DNA of 33,077 nucleotides from Lachnospiraceae bacterium (GTDB taxonomy: Bacteria; Bacillota; Clostridia; Lachnospirales; Lachnospiraceae): contig WRAQ01000036.1 of NCBI GenBank assembly GCA_009780115.1, positions 1-33,077 of the forward strand, written 5' to 3'. Position numbers and translations under genes: made by a program. The notes under the pieces are model-generated. The model saw nothing but the letters and a program-made list of their open reading frames with translations. It ran no database searches and was not told where the DNA came from. Below, one piece after another: positions 7,038-14,825 of the stretch (the stretch's first letter is position 1; every line of letters starts with the position of its first letter).

Positions 7038-8993
7038 ATGATGAGATCACTCTATGCTGGTGTTGCCGGACTCAAAACACACCAGACTAAAATGGACATT
7101 ATCGGTAACAATATCGCTAATGTTAATACCACCGCCTACAAAGCACAAACCATTACTTTTAATGAACTAATGTACCAAACCACCAAACGCGCTTCCGGCG
7201 CAAGCGCCGATACCGGCGTTGGCGGGACGAATGCCGGCCAGATCGGCCTTGGTGTAAAAGTTGGTTCAATTAATACCAATATTTCAGCCCAGGGGGCAAT
7301 GCAAACTACCAATCTGCCTTTTGATATCGCTATCACCGGTGATTCCTTCTTTATCGTCAGTAACGGATTCGAAAATTTCTTTACCCGTGCCGGTTCATTC
7401 TACGTTGACGGCGCCGGTAACTTGGCGATGACAAGTACCGGTTACAATGTCATGGGCTGGTTAGTTGACCCTGAAAATCCAAATAACATTAGAAAAGATA
7501 CTGTTCAAGCCCTGCGGGTTATGACTGAAGCTAATATGACCTATGAAGCGGAAGCCACCACCAAGGGTACTATCTCCGGTATCATTGACCGTAATGACAG
7601 CGACTTAAATTCTTCAGCCGGTAAAATCATGAACCTTGAGTTCTTTGATGACCAAGGTTTCAAATATACCGCCCGGCTTTCAACCCATGTCATTAATGCT
7701 GACAATGGCGAATATTATACCAAATTGGTTGATATTCTTGATTCAAACGGTGTGAGTATCGGCCCCGCCAAAATGGCTCAAGTCAACTTCGGCGGCACCC
7801 AAATAGTTGAATCCAATCTCTCTTATTTGACGAAGACAGGTGTAAGTAATGTCCAAACAATTACGCTGTCAGCCGGAGCTACACCGGCGGCGGTTGGGGC
7901 CCCGCAAATTGTATCAACGACCTCAGTTCCCCAGAAATACGTTTTTCCTGTACCGACTCCTACTGATACAAATCCGGGAGCGATTTTAACCAGAGAACAG
8001 ATCGGTCAAATCTACGGGCCGGCGGCGCTGGAATCACTTGGCGGTACCGGTACGACACCACCATTTGAATACACAATTGACCGGAATGGGCGGATGTCAT
8101 TAACGGTTGCCGGAAAAACTACTAACTATCTGGTCGGGACCGGAACAACCAACTCAAGCTCTAATATTACAAGCTTTAGGCTTTCGGAACCGGCAGGTAC
8201 CGATATTAACTTTACTACCGTTCCGGCAAGTTATACATTTAACGGCACAGCTATTACCCCTGCCGGGACACCGGCCCCTCCGGCACTGACTCTTGCACAG
8301 GTTGAAGCTTTATATGGAATCAGTATGGAAGGAATCCGTGAATTTTCGATTGGCAGTGACGGCACACTTACTGTTACCCGGCAGCAAGTCGAAAATTCAG
8401 CAATCATGAATTACAATGTTGGTAATGGTAGATTCATGAGTATCGGCGGCAATACGGAAGGGTTAATCAGCCTTAACTTTACCCAGGGCGGCGACCCGGA
8501 TATGAGCAATTTCAAGAATATCGAGTTGAATTTCCTTAACACCCTGACCAATAATAATAACGGCAAGAGTACCATAAGCGCTTCCGCCGGTGGTACCGGT
8601 TCGGAAAAAGGGGTTGGGACCGGGCGCCGCAGCGGTGATATGATTGAAATCGTCGTCCAGGACGATGGAAAAATTTATGCCAACTATGACAATGGTATGA
8701 GCCGTCTGCTCGCCCAAATCGCAGTGGCAACCTTTGCAAACCCCTCCGGCCTTGAGAAAAAAGGTGATAACCTTTATGCTGCAACGATGAACTCCGGTAT
8801 CTTTGACGGTATCGGTGATGATATCAAAAACGGCGGCGGTTACATGACCAGCGGTGTTCTGGAAATGAGTAACGTTGACCTTTCAAGTGAGTTTACCGAA
8901 ATGATTACTACCCAGCGTGGTTTCCAGGCGAACTCCCGAATCATCACTGTTTCCGACAGCCTGCTTGAAGAACTTACCAACCTCAAGCGATAA
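7038..8993 (+). CDS. flgE: FlgE, flagellar hook protein
   Basis: FlgE polymerises into the hook. The N-terminus (M-M-R-S-L-Y-A-G-V-A-G-L-K) and G-N-N-I-A-N-V-N-T-T-A-Y-K are the flg_bb_rod motif. The C-terminus S-S-E-F-T-E-M-I-T-T-Q-R-G-F-Q-A-N-S-R-I is the FlgE/FlgG C-terminal helix. At 651 aa it is long compared with enterobacterial FlgE (about 400 aa). The extra length sits in the Gly/Thr/Pro-rich central surface domain (about 280-480). AAGGAGG lies 9 nt before ATG 7038; a second ATG follows immediately at 7041. Confidence 0.95.
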   Translation: MMRSLYAGVAGLKTHQTKMDIIGNNIANVNTTAYKAQTITFNELMYQTTKRASGASADTGVGGTNAGQIGLGVKVGSINTNISAQGAMQTTNLPFDIAITGDSFFIVSNGFENFFTRAGSFYVDGAGNLAMTSTGYNVMGWLVDPENPNNIRKDTVQALRVMTEANMTYEAEATTKGTISGIIDRNDSDLNSSAGKIMNLEFFDDQGFKYTARLSTHVINADNGEYYTKLVDILDSNGVSIGPAKMAQVNFGGTQIVESNLSYLTKTGVSNVQTITLSAGATPAAVGAPQIVSTTSVPQKYVFPVPTPTDTNPGAILTREQIGQIYGPAALESLGGTGTTPPFEYTIDRNGRMSLTVAGKTTNYLVGTGTTNSSSNITSFRLSEPAGTDINFTTVPASYTFNGTAITPAGTPAPPALTLAQVEALYGISMEGIREFSIGSDGTLTVTRQQVENSAIMNYNVGNGRFMSIGGNTEGLISLNFTQGGDPDMSNFKNIELNFLNTLTNNNNGKSTISASAGGTGSEKGVGTGRRSGDMIEIVVQDDGKIYANYDNGMSRLLAQIAVATFANPSGLEKKGDNLYAATMNSGIFDGIGDDIKNGGGYMTSGVLEMSNVDLSSEFTEMITTQRGFQANSRIITVSDSLLEELTNLKR

Positions 8994-9253
8994 GATTTGT
9001 GATATAATGTCGCTAAGACATTATATCAGCGCAGTTTTAGTGCGCATCCGCCGAAGGCCATGATTCCGGTAGGAATACATGATATAATGACATAGTCAGC
9101 AGGAAAACAAGCGCCCGCTAAGCGGGCATTTGTTTTCACCTGACTTGTCAACGATAGACCGTAGGTCTAGAGTTGTTGTGAATTGAGAAAATTATATTGG
9201 CGGCGCACGAAACCTGCGCCCCTATAATTATGTTGCGGGAGTAAAAATTGCTT
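8994..9253 (+). other. Gene-free, hairpin-dense region after flgE
   Basis: This is the first half of a 560-nt gap before flbD, and no ORF looks real. TGATATAATGTC (9000-9011) pairs perfectly with GACATTATATCA (9017-9028). A second TGATATAATG (9080-9089) could pair with the same 9019-9028 strand, enclosing GCGCA/TGCGC (9029-9045) and ATTCC/GGAAT (9063-9076). Next come a long hairpin (9094-9145), a hairpin TAGACC/GGTCTA (9155-9169) inside CAAC/GTTG (9149-9175), and ATTATA/TATAAT around GGCGCA/TGCGCC (9191-9228). Function is unknown. Confidence 0.6.
9094..9145 (+). terminator. Strong hairpin, possible terminator or processing site
   Basis: AGTCAG (9094-9099) pairs with CTGACT (9140-9145), AAAACAA (9104-9110) with TTGTTTT (9130-9136), and GCCCGC (9113-9118) with GCGGGC (9122-9127) around a TAA loop. 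The T-rich segment is inside the stem, and no U-tract follows the GC-rich part cleanly beyond TTGTTTT. Partial termination after the hook gene is possible. An RNA-stability or processing hairpin is equally likely. Confidence 0.4.
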
Positions 9254-9394
9254 CCGCGTGTGACATCTCTGCACTTCATCGCAGACTCGCTCTCGCTCCG
9301 TGAGAATGCAACGGATACATAAGCCCGCAAAACACGCGGACTAAGTACCGGCATTTCTCAAGGGTCTGCTTGTGAAGTCAGAATGTCATTCACG
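9254..9394 (-). repeat. Family B element, reverse-oriented copy B4
   Basis: The 141-nt sequence is the reverse complement of the B1-B3 pattern. It begins CCGCGTG (9254-9260) and ends with the complement of CGTGAATGAC. Its arms GTGACAT, GCAGAC and TGAGAA find partners as in the forward copies, and the core ACATAAGCC-CTAAGTA matches the complement of B1. Lying opposite to transcription, it would still fold when read from the + strand, but with the complementary loop sequences. This argues that at least some copies are mobile-like or DNA-level dyads and not strand-specific riboregulators. Confidence 0.6.
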
Positions 9395-9401
9395 ACTTAA
9401 A

Positions 9402-9520
9402 TTGCGAGGAGGGCAAAAACATTTCGTAGTCGCATTAGGCCGCCTTCTTCCCGAAAGAAAATGTAAATTAGAACCAATTAGGCCGTAGCGACGGAGAAAG
9501 TTTATTGCCCGACGAAGCAA
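9402..9520 (+). ncRNA. Family A structured RNA element, copy A2 (before flbD)
   Basis: The closing stem is GGGCAA (9411-9416) with TTGCCC (9505-9510), and outer TTGC (9402-9405) with GCAA (9517-9520). An internal TTTCG (9422-9426) pairs with CGAAA (9452-9456). The core TTAGGCCGCCTTCTTCCCG and the hairpin CCGT-AGCG-ACGG (9483-9494) are conserved. Compared with copy A1, the closing stem differs at several positions on both strands and still pairs. It ends 33 nt before flbD. Confidence 0.7.
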
Positions 9521-9553
9521 AATAGTAAAACATAGCATACAAAAGGAGTCCCC

Positions 9554-9736
9554 ATGATCGAAGTCACCAAAATCAACGGCGTAAAGGTTTTAATCAACCC
9601 CGACCTCATGGAAATCGTTGAGGAATCACCCGATACAATTGTTTCTTTTACAACCGGAAGAAAGATTATTGTAAAAGAAAGTAGACAAGAAGTGAAAAAT
9701 CTAGTAAAATCTTATAGGAAGGATATTTTTGCGTAG
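9554..9736 (+). CDS. flbD: FlbD/SwrD family small flagellar protein
   Basis: The 60-aa product is M-I-E-V-T-K-I-N-G followed by L-I-N-P-D-L-M-E-I-V-E-E-S-P-D-T, the hallmark of the FlbD/SwrD family. In B. subtilis SwrD supports stator power for swarming. The gene precedes motAB here, which fits a stator link. AAAAGGAG lies just before the ATG. This small ORF is real: full family length and motif match. Confidence 0.92.
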   Translation: MIEVTKINGVKVLINPDLMEIVEESPDTIVSFTTGRKIIVKESRQEVKNLVKSYRKDIFA

Positions 9737-9751
9737 ACTTTGCAAGTTTAT

Positions 9752-9776
9752 AGTGCGGCTTGGTTGCTGGCGCACT
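9752..9776 (+). other. Small hairpin between flbD and motA
   Basis: AGTGCG (9752-9757) pairs with CGCACT (9771-9776) across a 13-nt loop in the 61-nt flbD-motA gap, just before the motA ribosome site AAAAGGTG (9783-9790). Confidence 0.4.
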
Positions 9777-9797
9777 TGAAATAAAAGGTGAATTTTT

Positions 9798-10595
9798 GTG
9801 GATTTTGCAACAATTATTGGCTTAGTAGTCGGTTTAATTGCATTATATGTTGGCATTGTAGGTTCTAGCGGTACGATTGCGCCTTTCTTTAATATACCCT
9901 CTGTTTTTGTTGTTTTCGTCGGCGCTTTATCAAGTATGGCTACCACCAATACTATCCCTGACTTAATTGCCGGGCTCAAATCATTTACCTTGATTTTAAA
10001 GGTACCGGTTCATGACATCAAATCGATGATTACGAAAATCATCGAATTATCCAATATAGCCAGAAAAGAAGGGCTTCTTTCACTCGAAGAAGCAGCTTCC
10101 GACTTAAATGACCCCTTCCTCAAAAAAGGGATTCTTTTGATTGTTGACGGAACTGACCCCGATTTGGTCCGCGGGATTATGGAAACAGAATTGGTCAGTA
10201 TTGAAGCCCGCCACAAGAAGAAAATCAATTTCTGGGAAGCATTAGGTGCTTATGGCCCGTCCTGGGGTATGAAAGGAACTTTGCTAGGCCTTATTATTGC
10301 TTTAGGGAATTTGTCTGATGTTGAATCATTAGGCCCGACAATGGCGATGACATTCATCACCACTCTATACGGTTCATTACTGGCTAATATGCTTTGCGGC
10401 CCCGTTGCCGGAAAGCTGAAAATTCAAAATGATAACGAAATGATGATTAAAGAAATCATGATTGAAGGCCTTTTATCTATTCAAGCCGGGGAAAACCCCC
10501 GTGTTATCGAAGAAAAATTGAAATCATTCCTTGCACCAAGTGACAGAGTTGCCGATACTTCCGGCAGCGAAGGCGGAGGAGGCGAAGATGGCTAA
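9798..10595 (+). CDS. motA: MotA/PomA-type stator subunit A
   Basis: The four-transmembrane stator subunit surrounds MotB and pushes on FliG. The 265-aa product has a paired N-terminal membrane region (about 1-50), a cytoplasmic loop with N-I-A-R-K-E-G-L-L-S-L-E and L-L-I-V-D-G-T-D-P-D-L-V-R, and two C-terminal segments including G-M-K-G-T-L-L-G-L-I-I-A-L. The motifs resemble the PomA/MotP branch more than proton-type MotA, suggesting Na+ coupling (inference). The start is GTG 9798 with AAAAGGTG upstream. It overlaps motB by 8 nt, typical of stator pairs needing fixed stoichiometry. Confidence 0.94.
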   Translation: MDFATIIGLVVGLIALYVGIVGSSGTIAPFFNIPSVFVVFVGALSSMATTNTIPDLIAGLKSFTLILKVPVHDIKSMITKIIELSNIARKEGLLSLEEAASDLNDPFLKKGILLIVDGTDPDLVRGIMETELVSIEARHKKKINFWEALGAYGPSWGMKGTLLGLIIALGNLSDVESLGPTMAMTFITTLYGSLLANMLCGPVAGKLKIQNDNEMMIKEIMIEGLLSIQAGENPRVIEEKLKSFLAPSDRVADTSGSEGGGGEDG

Positions 10596-11430
10596 GCAAA
10601 AACAACCGGATATGCCGCCGAAAGGTGCGCCATTATGGATGGCTACCTGGAGTGATATGATGAATCTGATGTTTTGTTTTTTTGTCATGTTGTTTGCCAT
10701 GTCAAGTATTGATGCCGGGAAGTTTGATACTCTTGCCGCATCGTTCAGCCAGACCTTTAGTATCTTTAACAGCGGCGGCTCAGCGGCGGACAGCGGCGGA
10801 ATGATGATTGGCAACGGTGCGAGCCAGTTGAATGATTTAGGTGATTTATTCAATTCCACCGGTCTGAATATAGATGGGAGCCTCATTCCTGAAGGCTTGC
10901 AAAGCGGTGATGATGAAGCACTGGAAACAGCGGAGCGGATCCTTGAAGAAAAAGGCCTTGATATCAATGAAGCTGTTGCGGAGAAAATCAGTGAAGCGAT
11001 TTCCGAACGAAATCTTGACGGCATGGTTGACATCAATTTTACTTCCCAATTTGTGTTATTAACGCTTAGCGGTGCCCTGATGTTTGATTCCGGAAGTGTT
11101 GTCCTGAAACCGGAAGCGGAGCGGGTCCTGGAGCAAGTTGGTTTGATAATCCAGCGTTTTGAAACCGGGGGGACCATCCAGATTGAAGGGCATACCGACA
11201 ATGTCCCGATGGGCGGCGGCGGAAGATATACTAATAACGAAGAATTATCAAGCGGGCGGGCTCTTTCGGTTTATTTTCATATTCTTGGCAATACTTCCCT
11301 TGACCCGGCCCGGGTAGTTCATGCCGGCCGCGGTGAGCACAATCCGGTCGCCGACAATAGCACGGCTGAAGGGCGGGCGATGAACCGCCGTGTCGAAATC
11401 AAATTGTACAACTTAATCAATTCTCCTTAA
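10588..11430 (+). CDS. motB: MotB/PomB-type stator subunit B
   Basis: The 280-aa product has a single transmembrane helix with the ion-carrying Asp in W-S-D-M-M-N-L-M-F-C-F-F, a periplasmic linker, and a C-terminal OmpA peptidoglycan-binding domain (I-E-G-H-T-D-N-V-P, then N-R-R-V-E-I-K). The helix is closest to PomB/MotS, which carry F/C near this Asp, supporting a sodium stator by analogy. I chose ATG 10588, inside the motA stop overlap (ATGGCTAA) and preceded by GGAGGAGG (10575-10582). The in-frame upstream ATG 10531 lies within motA and lacks a ribosome site. Confidence 0.93.
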   Translation: MAKQKQPDMPPKGAPLWMATWSDMMNLMFCFFVMLFAMSSIDAGKFDTLAASFSQTFSIFNSGGSAADSGGMMIGNGASQLNDLGDLFNSTGLNIDGSLIPEGLQSGDDEALETAERILEEKGLDINEAVAEKISEAISERNLDGMVDINFTSQFVLLTLSGALMFDSGSVVLKPEAERVLEQVGLIIQRFETGGTIQIEGHTDNVPMGGGGRYTNNEELSSGRALSVYFHILGNTSLDPARVVHAGRGEHNPVADNSTAEGRAMNRRVEIKLYNLINSP

Positions 11431-11444
11431 GAAAGGCGGCATAA

Positions 11445-11990
11445 ATGAAAAAAAATCTATTAAGCATCATTATCCTTTTTCTTTTAATAGTCAATATATC
11501 ATTGACTTCGGTTATGATGTTCAGCCTTGTACTTCCGAATCAAAAAGCCTTAGCGCTGATGACTGATGTTGCGACTGTCCTTAGATTGGAGCTTCCGGCC
11601 GCCGGTATTAGCGGCGGGGAATTTATTGCCCCGGAGATACCTATTTCACAGGTTGAGACATATGATGTAAATGGCGGTGAAGAGATGAGGATTCCCCTGC
11701 GGCAGGGTGCCGAAGATGACAGGACCAGATTTGTTATGCTGCGGTCATCTTTATCAATGGACTCGAAAAACAGAAGTTTTAAAAGAGACGGCAATAGCGG
11801 CGATTTATCCGGGGTTGATACGATGATTCAGGATGTTATTAACAGGGTATTTAGTAACTATACTATTGATGAAGTCCGTGACCCGGTGATTATTGAAAAG
11901 ATTAGGGCAGAAATTATCCTCGGTCTCCATGCCATGTACAATTCCGATTTTATTTTTGGTGTTCAGTTCAGGGGTATGGCTTACGCATAA
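11445..11990 (+). CDS. fliL: FliL, basal-body associated stator regulator
   Basis: The 181-aa product has an N-terminal transmembrane helix (about 6-28) and a periplasmic domain that includes acidic stretches and the C-terminal pattern V-R-D-P-V-I-I-E-K-I-R-A-E-I. FliL forms rings around stators and modulates torque. The sequence is divergent, but size, topology and place between motB and fliM support the call. The ribosome site AAAGGCGG lies 6 nt before the ATG. Confidence 0.85.
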   Translation: MKKNLLSIIILFLLIVNISLTSVMMFSLVLPNQKALALMTDVATVLRLELPAAGISGGEFIAPEIPISQVETYDVNGGEEMRIPLRQGAEDDRTRFVMLRSSLSMDSKNRSFKRDGNSGDLSGVDTMIQDVINRVFSNYTIDEVRDPVIIEKIRAEIILGLHAMYNSDFIFGVQFRGMAYA

Positions 11991-11991
11991 A

Positions 11992-12070
11992 AAACTGATG
12001 CCTTACGGCACAGTTTAAGAGAAAGCAAAGCTTTCTCCATCAAAGGTATATGCTGTTAATACTGCATATA
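11992..12070 (+). other. Three consecutive hairpins in the fliM leader
   Basis: AAACTG-A-TGCC (11992-12002) pairs with GGCACAGTTT (12007-12016) with one bulged A. GAGAAAGC (12019-12026) pairs with GCTTTCTC (12030-12037). TATATGC (12047-12053) pairs with GCATATA (12064-12070). The last ends 7 nt before the strong AAGGAGGT ribosome site of fliM, so the array could tune fliM expression or mRNA stability (inference). Confidence 0.55.
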
Positions 12071-12091
12071 TAAAGGCAAGGAGGTGATTTC

Positions 12092-13078
12092 GTGGGCGAA
12101 GTGCTTTCCCAAAGTGAGATAGATAATCTGTTGGCAGCGCTTAGTACCGGCGAGCTGGACGTTGAACAAATTCAAGAAACATCGGCAAAACAAGCAAAAG
12201 ATTACGACTTTAAGCGACCGGCGAAATTCTCCAAAGAACATTTGCGGACCCTTGAAATCATCTATGAACATTATGGCCGGCTCATTTCGACCAGCTTACC
12301 GGTATACCTTAGAAAAAATATTCAAGTTAGTGTGGCAAGTAGCGAAACCGTTACTTTTTCAGAGTTTACGAATGCTTTATCGAACCCGGTTATTCTATGT
12401 ATTGTAAATTTTCAGCCCTTAGTTGGAAATATTATTATTGAACTTGCGTCCAATATAGGTTATGCTATGTTAGATAGGATGTTGGGCGGTCAGGGTGTAC
12501 CATTGGAAAAAAGCCGTGATTTTTCCGAAATTGAGATGTCGATTATCGAAAAGCTGATGATTGTATGTATGCAATTGATGCGCGACCCTTGGAAAAATGT
12601 CGTTGAAATCAATCCGATGATGGAAAGGATTGAGACGAACCCGCAGTTTGCCCAGGTGATTTCACCGAATGACATGATTGCCATCGTGACGATGAATATC
12701 AAAATCGGCGATATTGAAGGGTTGATGAATATATGCTTACCATATTTTACCCTCGAAAGTGTCATGGACAAACTTAACACCAAGTTCTGGTTCTCAACGA
12801 TGAAAGAGGGTAATGAAGAAGATTACGAAGAGTATGTCGATGCCCTGCTGCGGCGGGTCGACGTTCCGATAAAAGCTGTATTAGGAAGAAGCAGTGTTAC
12901 AGTAAATGATTTTGTCTCTTTGCAGGCCGGTGATATTATTAGATTGGATTCCCATATTGATTCCGAGTTACGGATATTTGTCGGGAATATCGAAAAATTC
13001 GCTGCCTTGCCCGGTGCTAATAAGAACAGCTATGCTGTCAGAGTCACCCAAGTATTACGAGAGGAGAAGATGGAATAA
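12092..13078 (+). CDS. fliM: FliM, flagellar motor switch protein
   Basis: FliM is the C-ring subunit that binds CheY-P. The 328-aa product begins with L-S-Q-S-E-I-D-N-L-L-A-A-L, the CheY-P-binding segment. It continues with a CheC-like middle domain containing D-R-M-L-G-G-Q-G and ends in a SpoA domain. GTG 12092 follows a textbook AAGGAGGT (12078-12085). The stop overlaps the fliY start by one base (TAATG), implying coupled translation of the two switch proteins. Confidence 0.96.
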   Translation: MGEVLSQSEIDNLLAALSTGELDVEQIQETSAKQAKDYDFKRPAKFSKEHLRTLEIIYEHYGRLISTSLPVYLRKNIQVSVASSETVTFSEFTNALSNPVILCIVNFQPLVGNIIIELASNIGYAMLDRMLGGQGVPLEKSRDFSEIEMSIIEKLMIVCMQLMRDPWKNVVEINPMMERIETNPQFAQVISPNDMIAIVTMNIKIGDIEGLMNICLPYFTLESVMDKLNTKFWFSTMKEGNEEDYEEYVDALLRRVDVPIKAVLGRSSVTVNDFVSLQAGDIIRLDSHIDSELRIFVGNIEKFAALPGANKNSYAVRVTQVLREEKME

Positions 13079-14403
13079 TGGATGGAATGTTATCCCAAGA
13101 TGAGATAAATGCCCTGCTAAGCGGCACTATGCCGACAGCAGACGAAGCTTCTCCCGCCGGGGGCCCACCGTCAGCGGAAATAGATGAATCGCTCCTTACA
13201 ATGGAAGAACGTGATGCGATTGGTGAAATTGCCAATATTAGTATGGGTTCTTCAGCGACGACTCTCTATGCCTTGGTAAACAGAAAAGTTAATATTACTA
13301 CCCCGCAAGTTGTTTTGGCTAACTGGGATACGGTAATTGTTGATTATGAACGGCCCTGTATCTTTATCCAGATTAAATATACCGCCGGCCTGACCGGCAG
13401 TAATATCATGATTTTGAAAGAAACAGATGTCAAAGTCATCACTGATCTAATGATGGGGGGCGATGGAAGCAATATTGACGATGAGATTGGGGAACTTCAT
13501 CTCTCGGCGATATCGGAAGCGATGAACCAGATGATGGGCGCATCGGCCACTTCCTTATCAACGATGCTTGATGAACTCATAGATATCAGTCCGCCGGAAG
13601 CAAGCCGGATTGATTTGATGGAACATGTTGATGGTGGTGAAATTGCCGCATTTTTAACCGGTGTTTTCGTAAAAATCACTTTCCGTATGCAAATCGGCGA
13701 ACTGGTTGATTCGACGATTATGCAGATTTACCCGCTTGATTTTGCCCGTACTCTTTATGAAACATTCATTGGCAGCCAAACGGCGGCTGAACCGGAGCCG
13801 GAACCATATGTAATGCCGATGATGGAAACAGCCCCCCCGCCAATGGCCGCCGCCCAGCCGATGGGAACTCCCCCGATGGGGATGGAGATGCCGATGGGGG
13901 CCCCGGCGATGGAAATGCCCCAGATGGGCGCAATGGGTATGCAACCCCAAATGGGAATGATGCAAGACCCATCGATGATGGGCATGCAGCCCCAAATGGG
14001 CATGCAGCCGCAAATGGGAATGCCGCCCCAAATGGGAATGATGCAAACCCCATCGATGATGGGGGGACAGATGGGCATGATGGGGAACCCGGCGATGATG
14101 GGTGGGCCGATGAGTATCCAGCCGGCCCAGTTCCAGAATTTTTCAACCGATTACAGTGCTGTGCCGGGAGCGGAAAACATCGAACTTATTATGGATGTAC
14201 CGCTGGAAGTTACCGTCGAGTTAGGCCGGTGTGTCAAATCAATTTCCGATATTTTGGAATTTGCACCGGGAACAATAATCGAGCTTGACAAAATTGCCGG
14301 TGAACCAATTGATGTATTGGTTAACGGAAAGTTTGTCGCAAAAGGTGAAGTAGTAGTTATTGAAGAAAGCTTCGGTGTTCGTGTCACAGAAATTATCAAA
14401 TAG
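13078..14403 (+). CDS. fliY: FliY, switch protein with CheY-P phosphatase domain
   Basis: FliY replaces FliN in many Firmicutes. The 441-aa product has an N-terminal CheY-P-binding-like segment (L-S-Q-D-E-I-N-A-L-L-S), a CheC-type domain with both active-site pairs intact (E50/N53 and E147/N150), a Met/Pro/Gln/Gly-rich linker (about 242-351), and a C-terminal FliN/SpoA domain (about 360-441). Intact E/N pairs predict phosphatase activity on CheY-P. The repetitive PQMGM-like linker is much longer than in B. subtilis FliY and looks disordered. Confidence 0.94.
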   Translation: MDGMLSQDEINALLSGTMPTADEASPAGGPPSAEIDESLLTMEERDAIGEIANISMGSSATTLYALVNRKVNITTPQVVLANWDTVIVDYERPCIFIQIKYTAGLTGSNIMILKETDVKVITDLMMGGDGSNIDDEIGELHLSAISEAMNQMMGASATSLSTMLDELIDISPPEASRIDLMEHVDGGEIAAFLTGVFVKITFRMQIGELVDSTIMQIYPLDFARTLYETFIGSQTAAEPEPEPYVMPMMETAPPPMAAAQPMGTPPMGMEMPMGAPAMEMPQMGAMGMQPQMGMMQDPSMMGMQPQMGMQPQMGMPPQMGMMQTPSMMGGQMGMMGNPAMMGGPMSIQPAQFQNFSTDYSAVPGAENIELIMDVPLEVTVELGRCVKSISDILEFAPGTIIELDKIAGEPIDVLVNGKFVAKGEVVVIEESFGVRVTEIIK

Positions 14404-14457
14404 TGAAGTATCATGAAACCTTAGCTATCATAAAATAAACAAATAGGAGAAAGAGTC

Positions 14458-14820
14458 ATGGCTAAAAACATTTTAATTGTGGATGATGCAGCATTTATGA
14501 GGATGATGATCAAGGATATCCTTACCAAAAATGGGTACAATGTTGCAGGAGAGGCAGAAAATGGTTTAAAAGCAATTGAGAAGTACAATGAATTGCAGCC
14601 CGATTTAGTTTTGATGGACATTACTATGCCGGAAATGGACGGTATTGCCGCCCTCAAGCAAATTAAAGCAGCGAATGCCGGTGCTTTGGTAATTATGTGC
14701 TCAGCGATGGGCCAGCAGGCGATGGTTATTGAATCAATTCAAGCCGGGGCCAAAGATTTCATTGTTAAACCCTTCCAGGCCGAACGGGTATTGGAAGCAG
14801 TTAAGAAAGTAGTTGGTTAA
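14458..14820 (+). CDS. cheY: CheY, chemotaxis response regulator
   Basis: The 120-aa single-domain receiver has D9/D10 for metal, phospho-acceptor D54 (L-V-L-M-D-I-T-M-P), S82 and K104 (V-K-P-F), so all conserved CheY residues are present. It accepts phosphate from CheA and binds FliM/FliY. AGGAG precedes the ATG. Placement between fliY and fliO is standard for the Firmicute operon. Confidence 0.95.
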   Translation: MAKNILIVDDAAFMRMMIKDILTKNGYNVAGEAENGLKAIEKYNELQPDLVLMDITMPEMDGIAALKQIKAANAGALVIMCSAMGQQAMVIESIQAGAKDFIVKPFQAERVLEAVKKVVG

Positions 14821-14825
14821 AGATT

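Noticed and set aside
9113-9136. Confident intrinsic terminator after flgE
   Set aside because: The GC stem is good, but the T-rich stretch is itself base-paired with the upstream A-rich arm and essential genes follow, so I left it as a low-confidence call.
9402-9520. Cyclic-di-GMP riboswitch (GEMM type) before flagellar genes
   Set aside because: The conserved elements I know of GEMM-I (GGCAAACC-like tetraloop-receptor and purine-rich core) are not visible. Similar function cannot be excluded, but the sequence does not support that class.
13654-14146. His- and Ile/Pro-rich minus-strand frames opposite the FliY linker
   Set aside because: They are antisense readings of the Met-rich repeat (cat/atg complement), which explains the odd composition.
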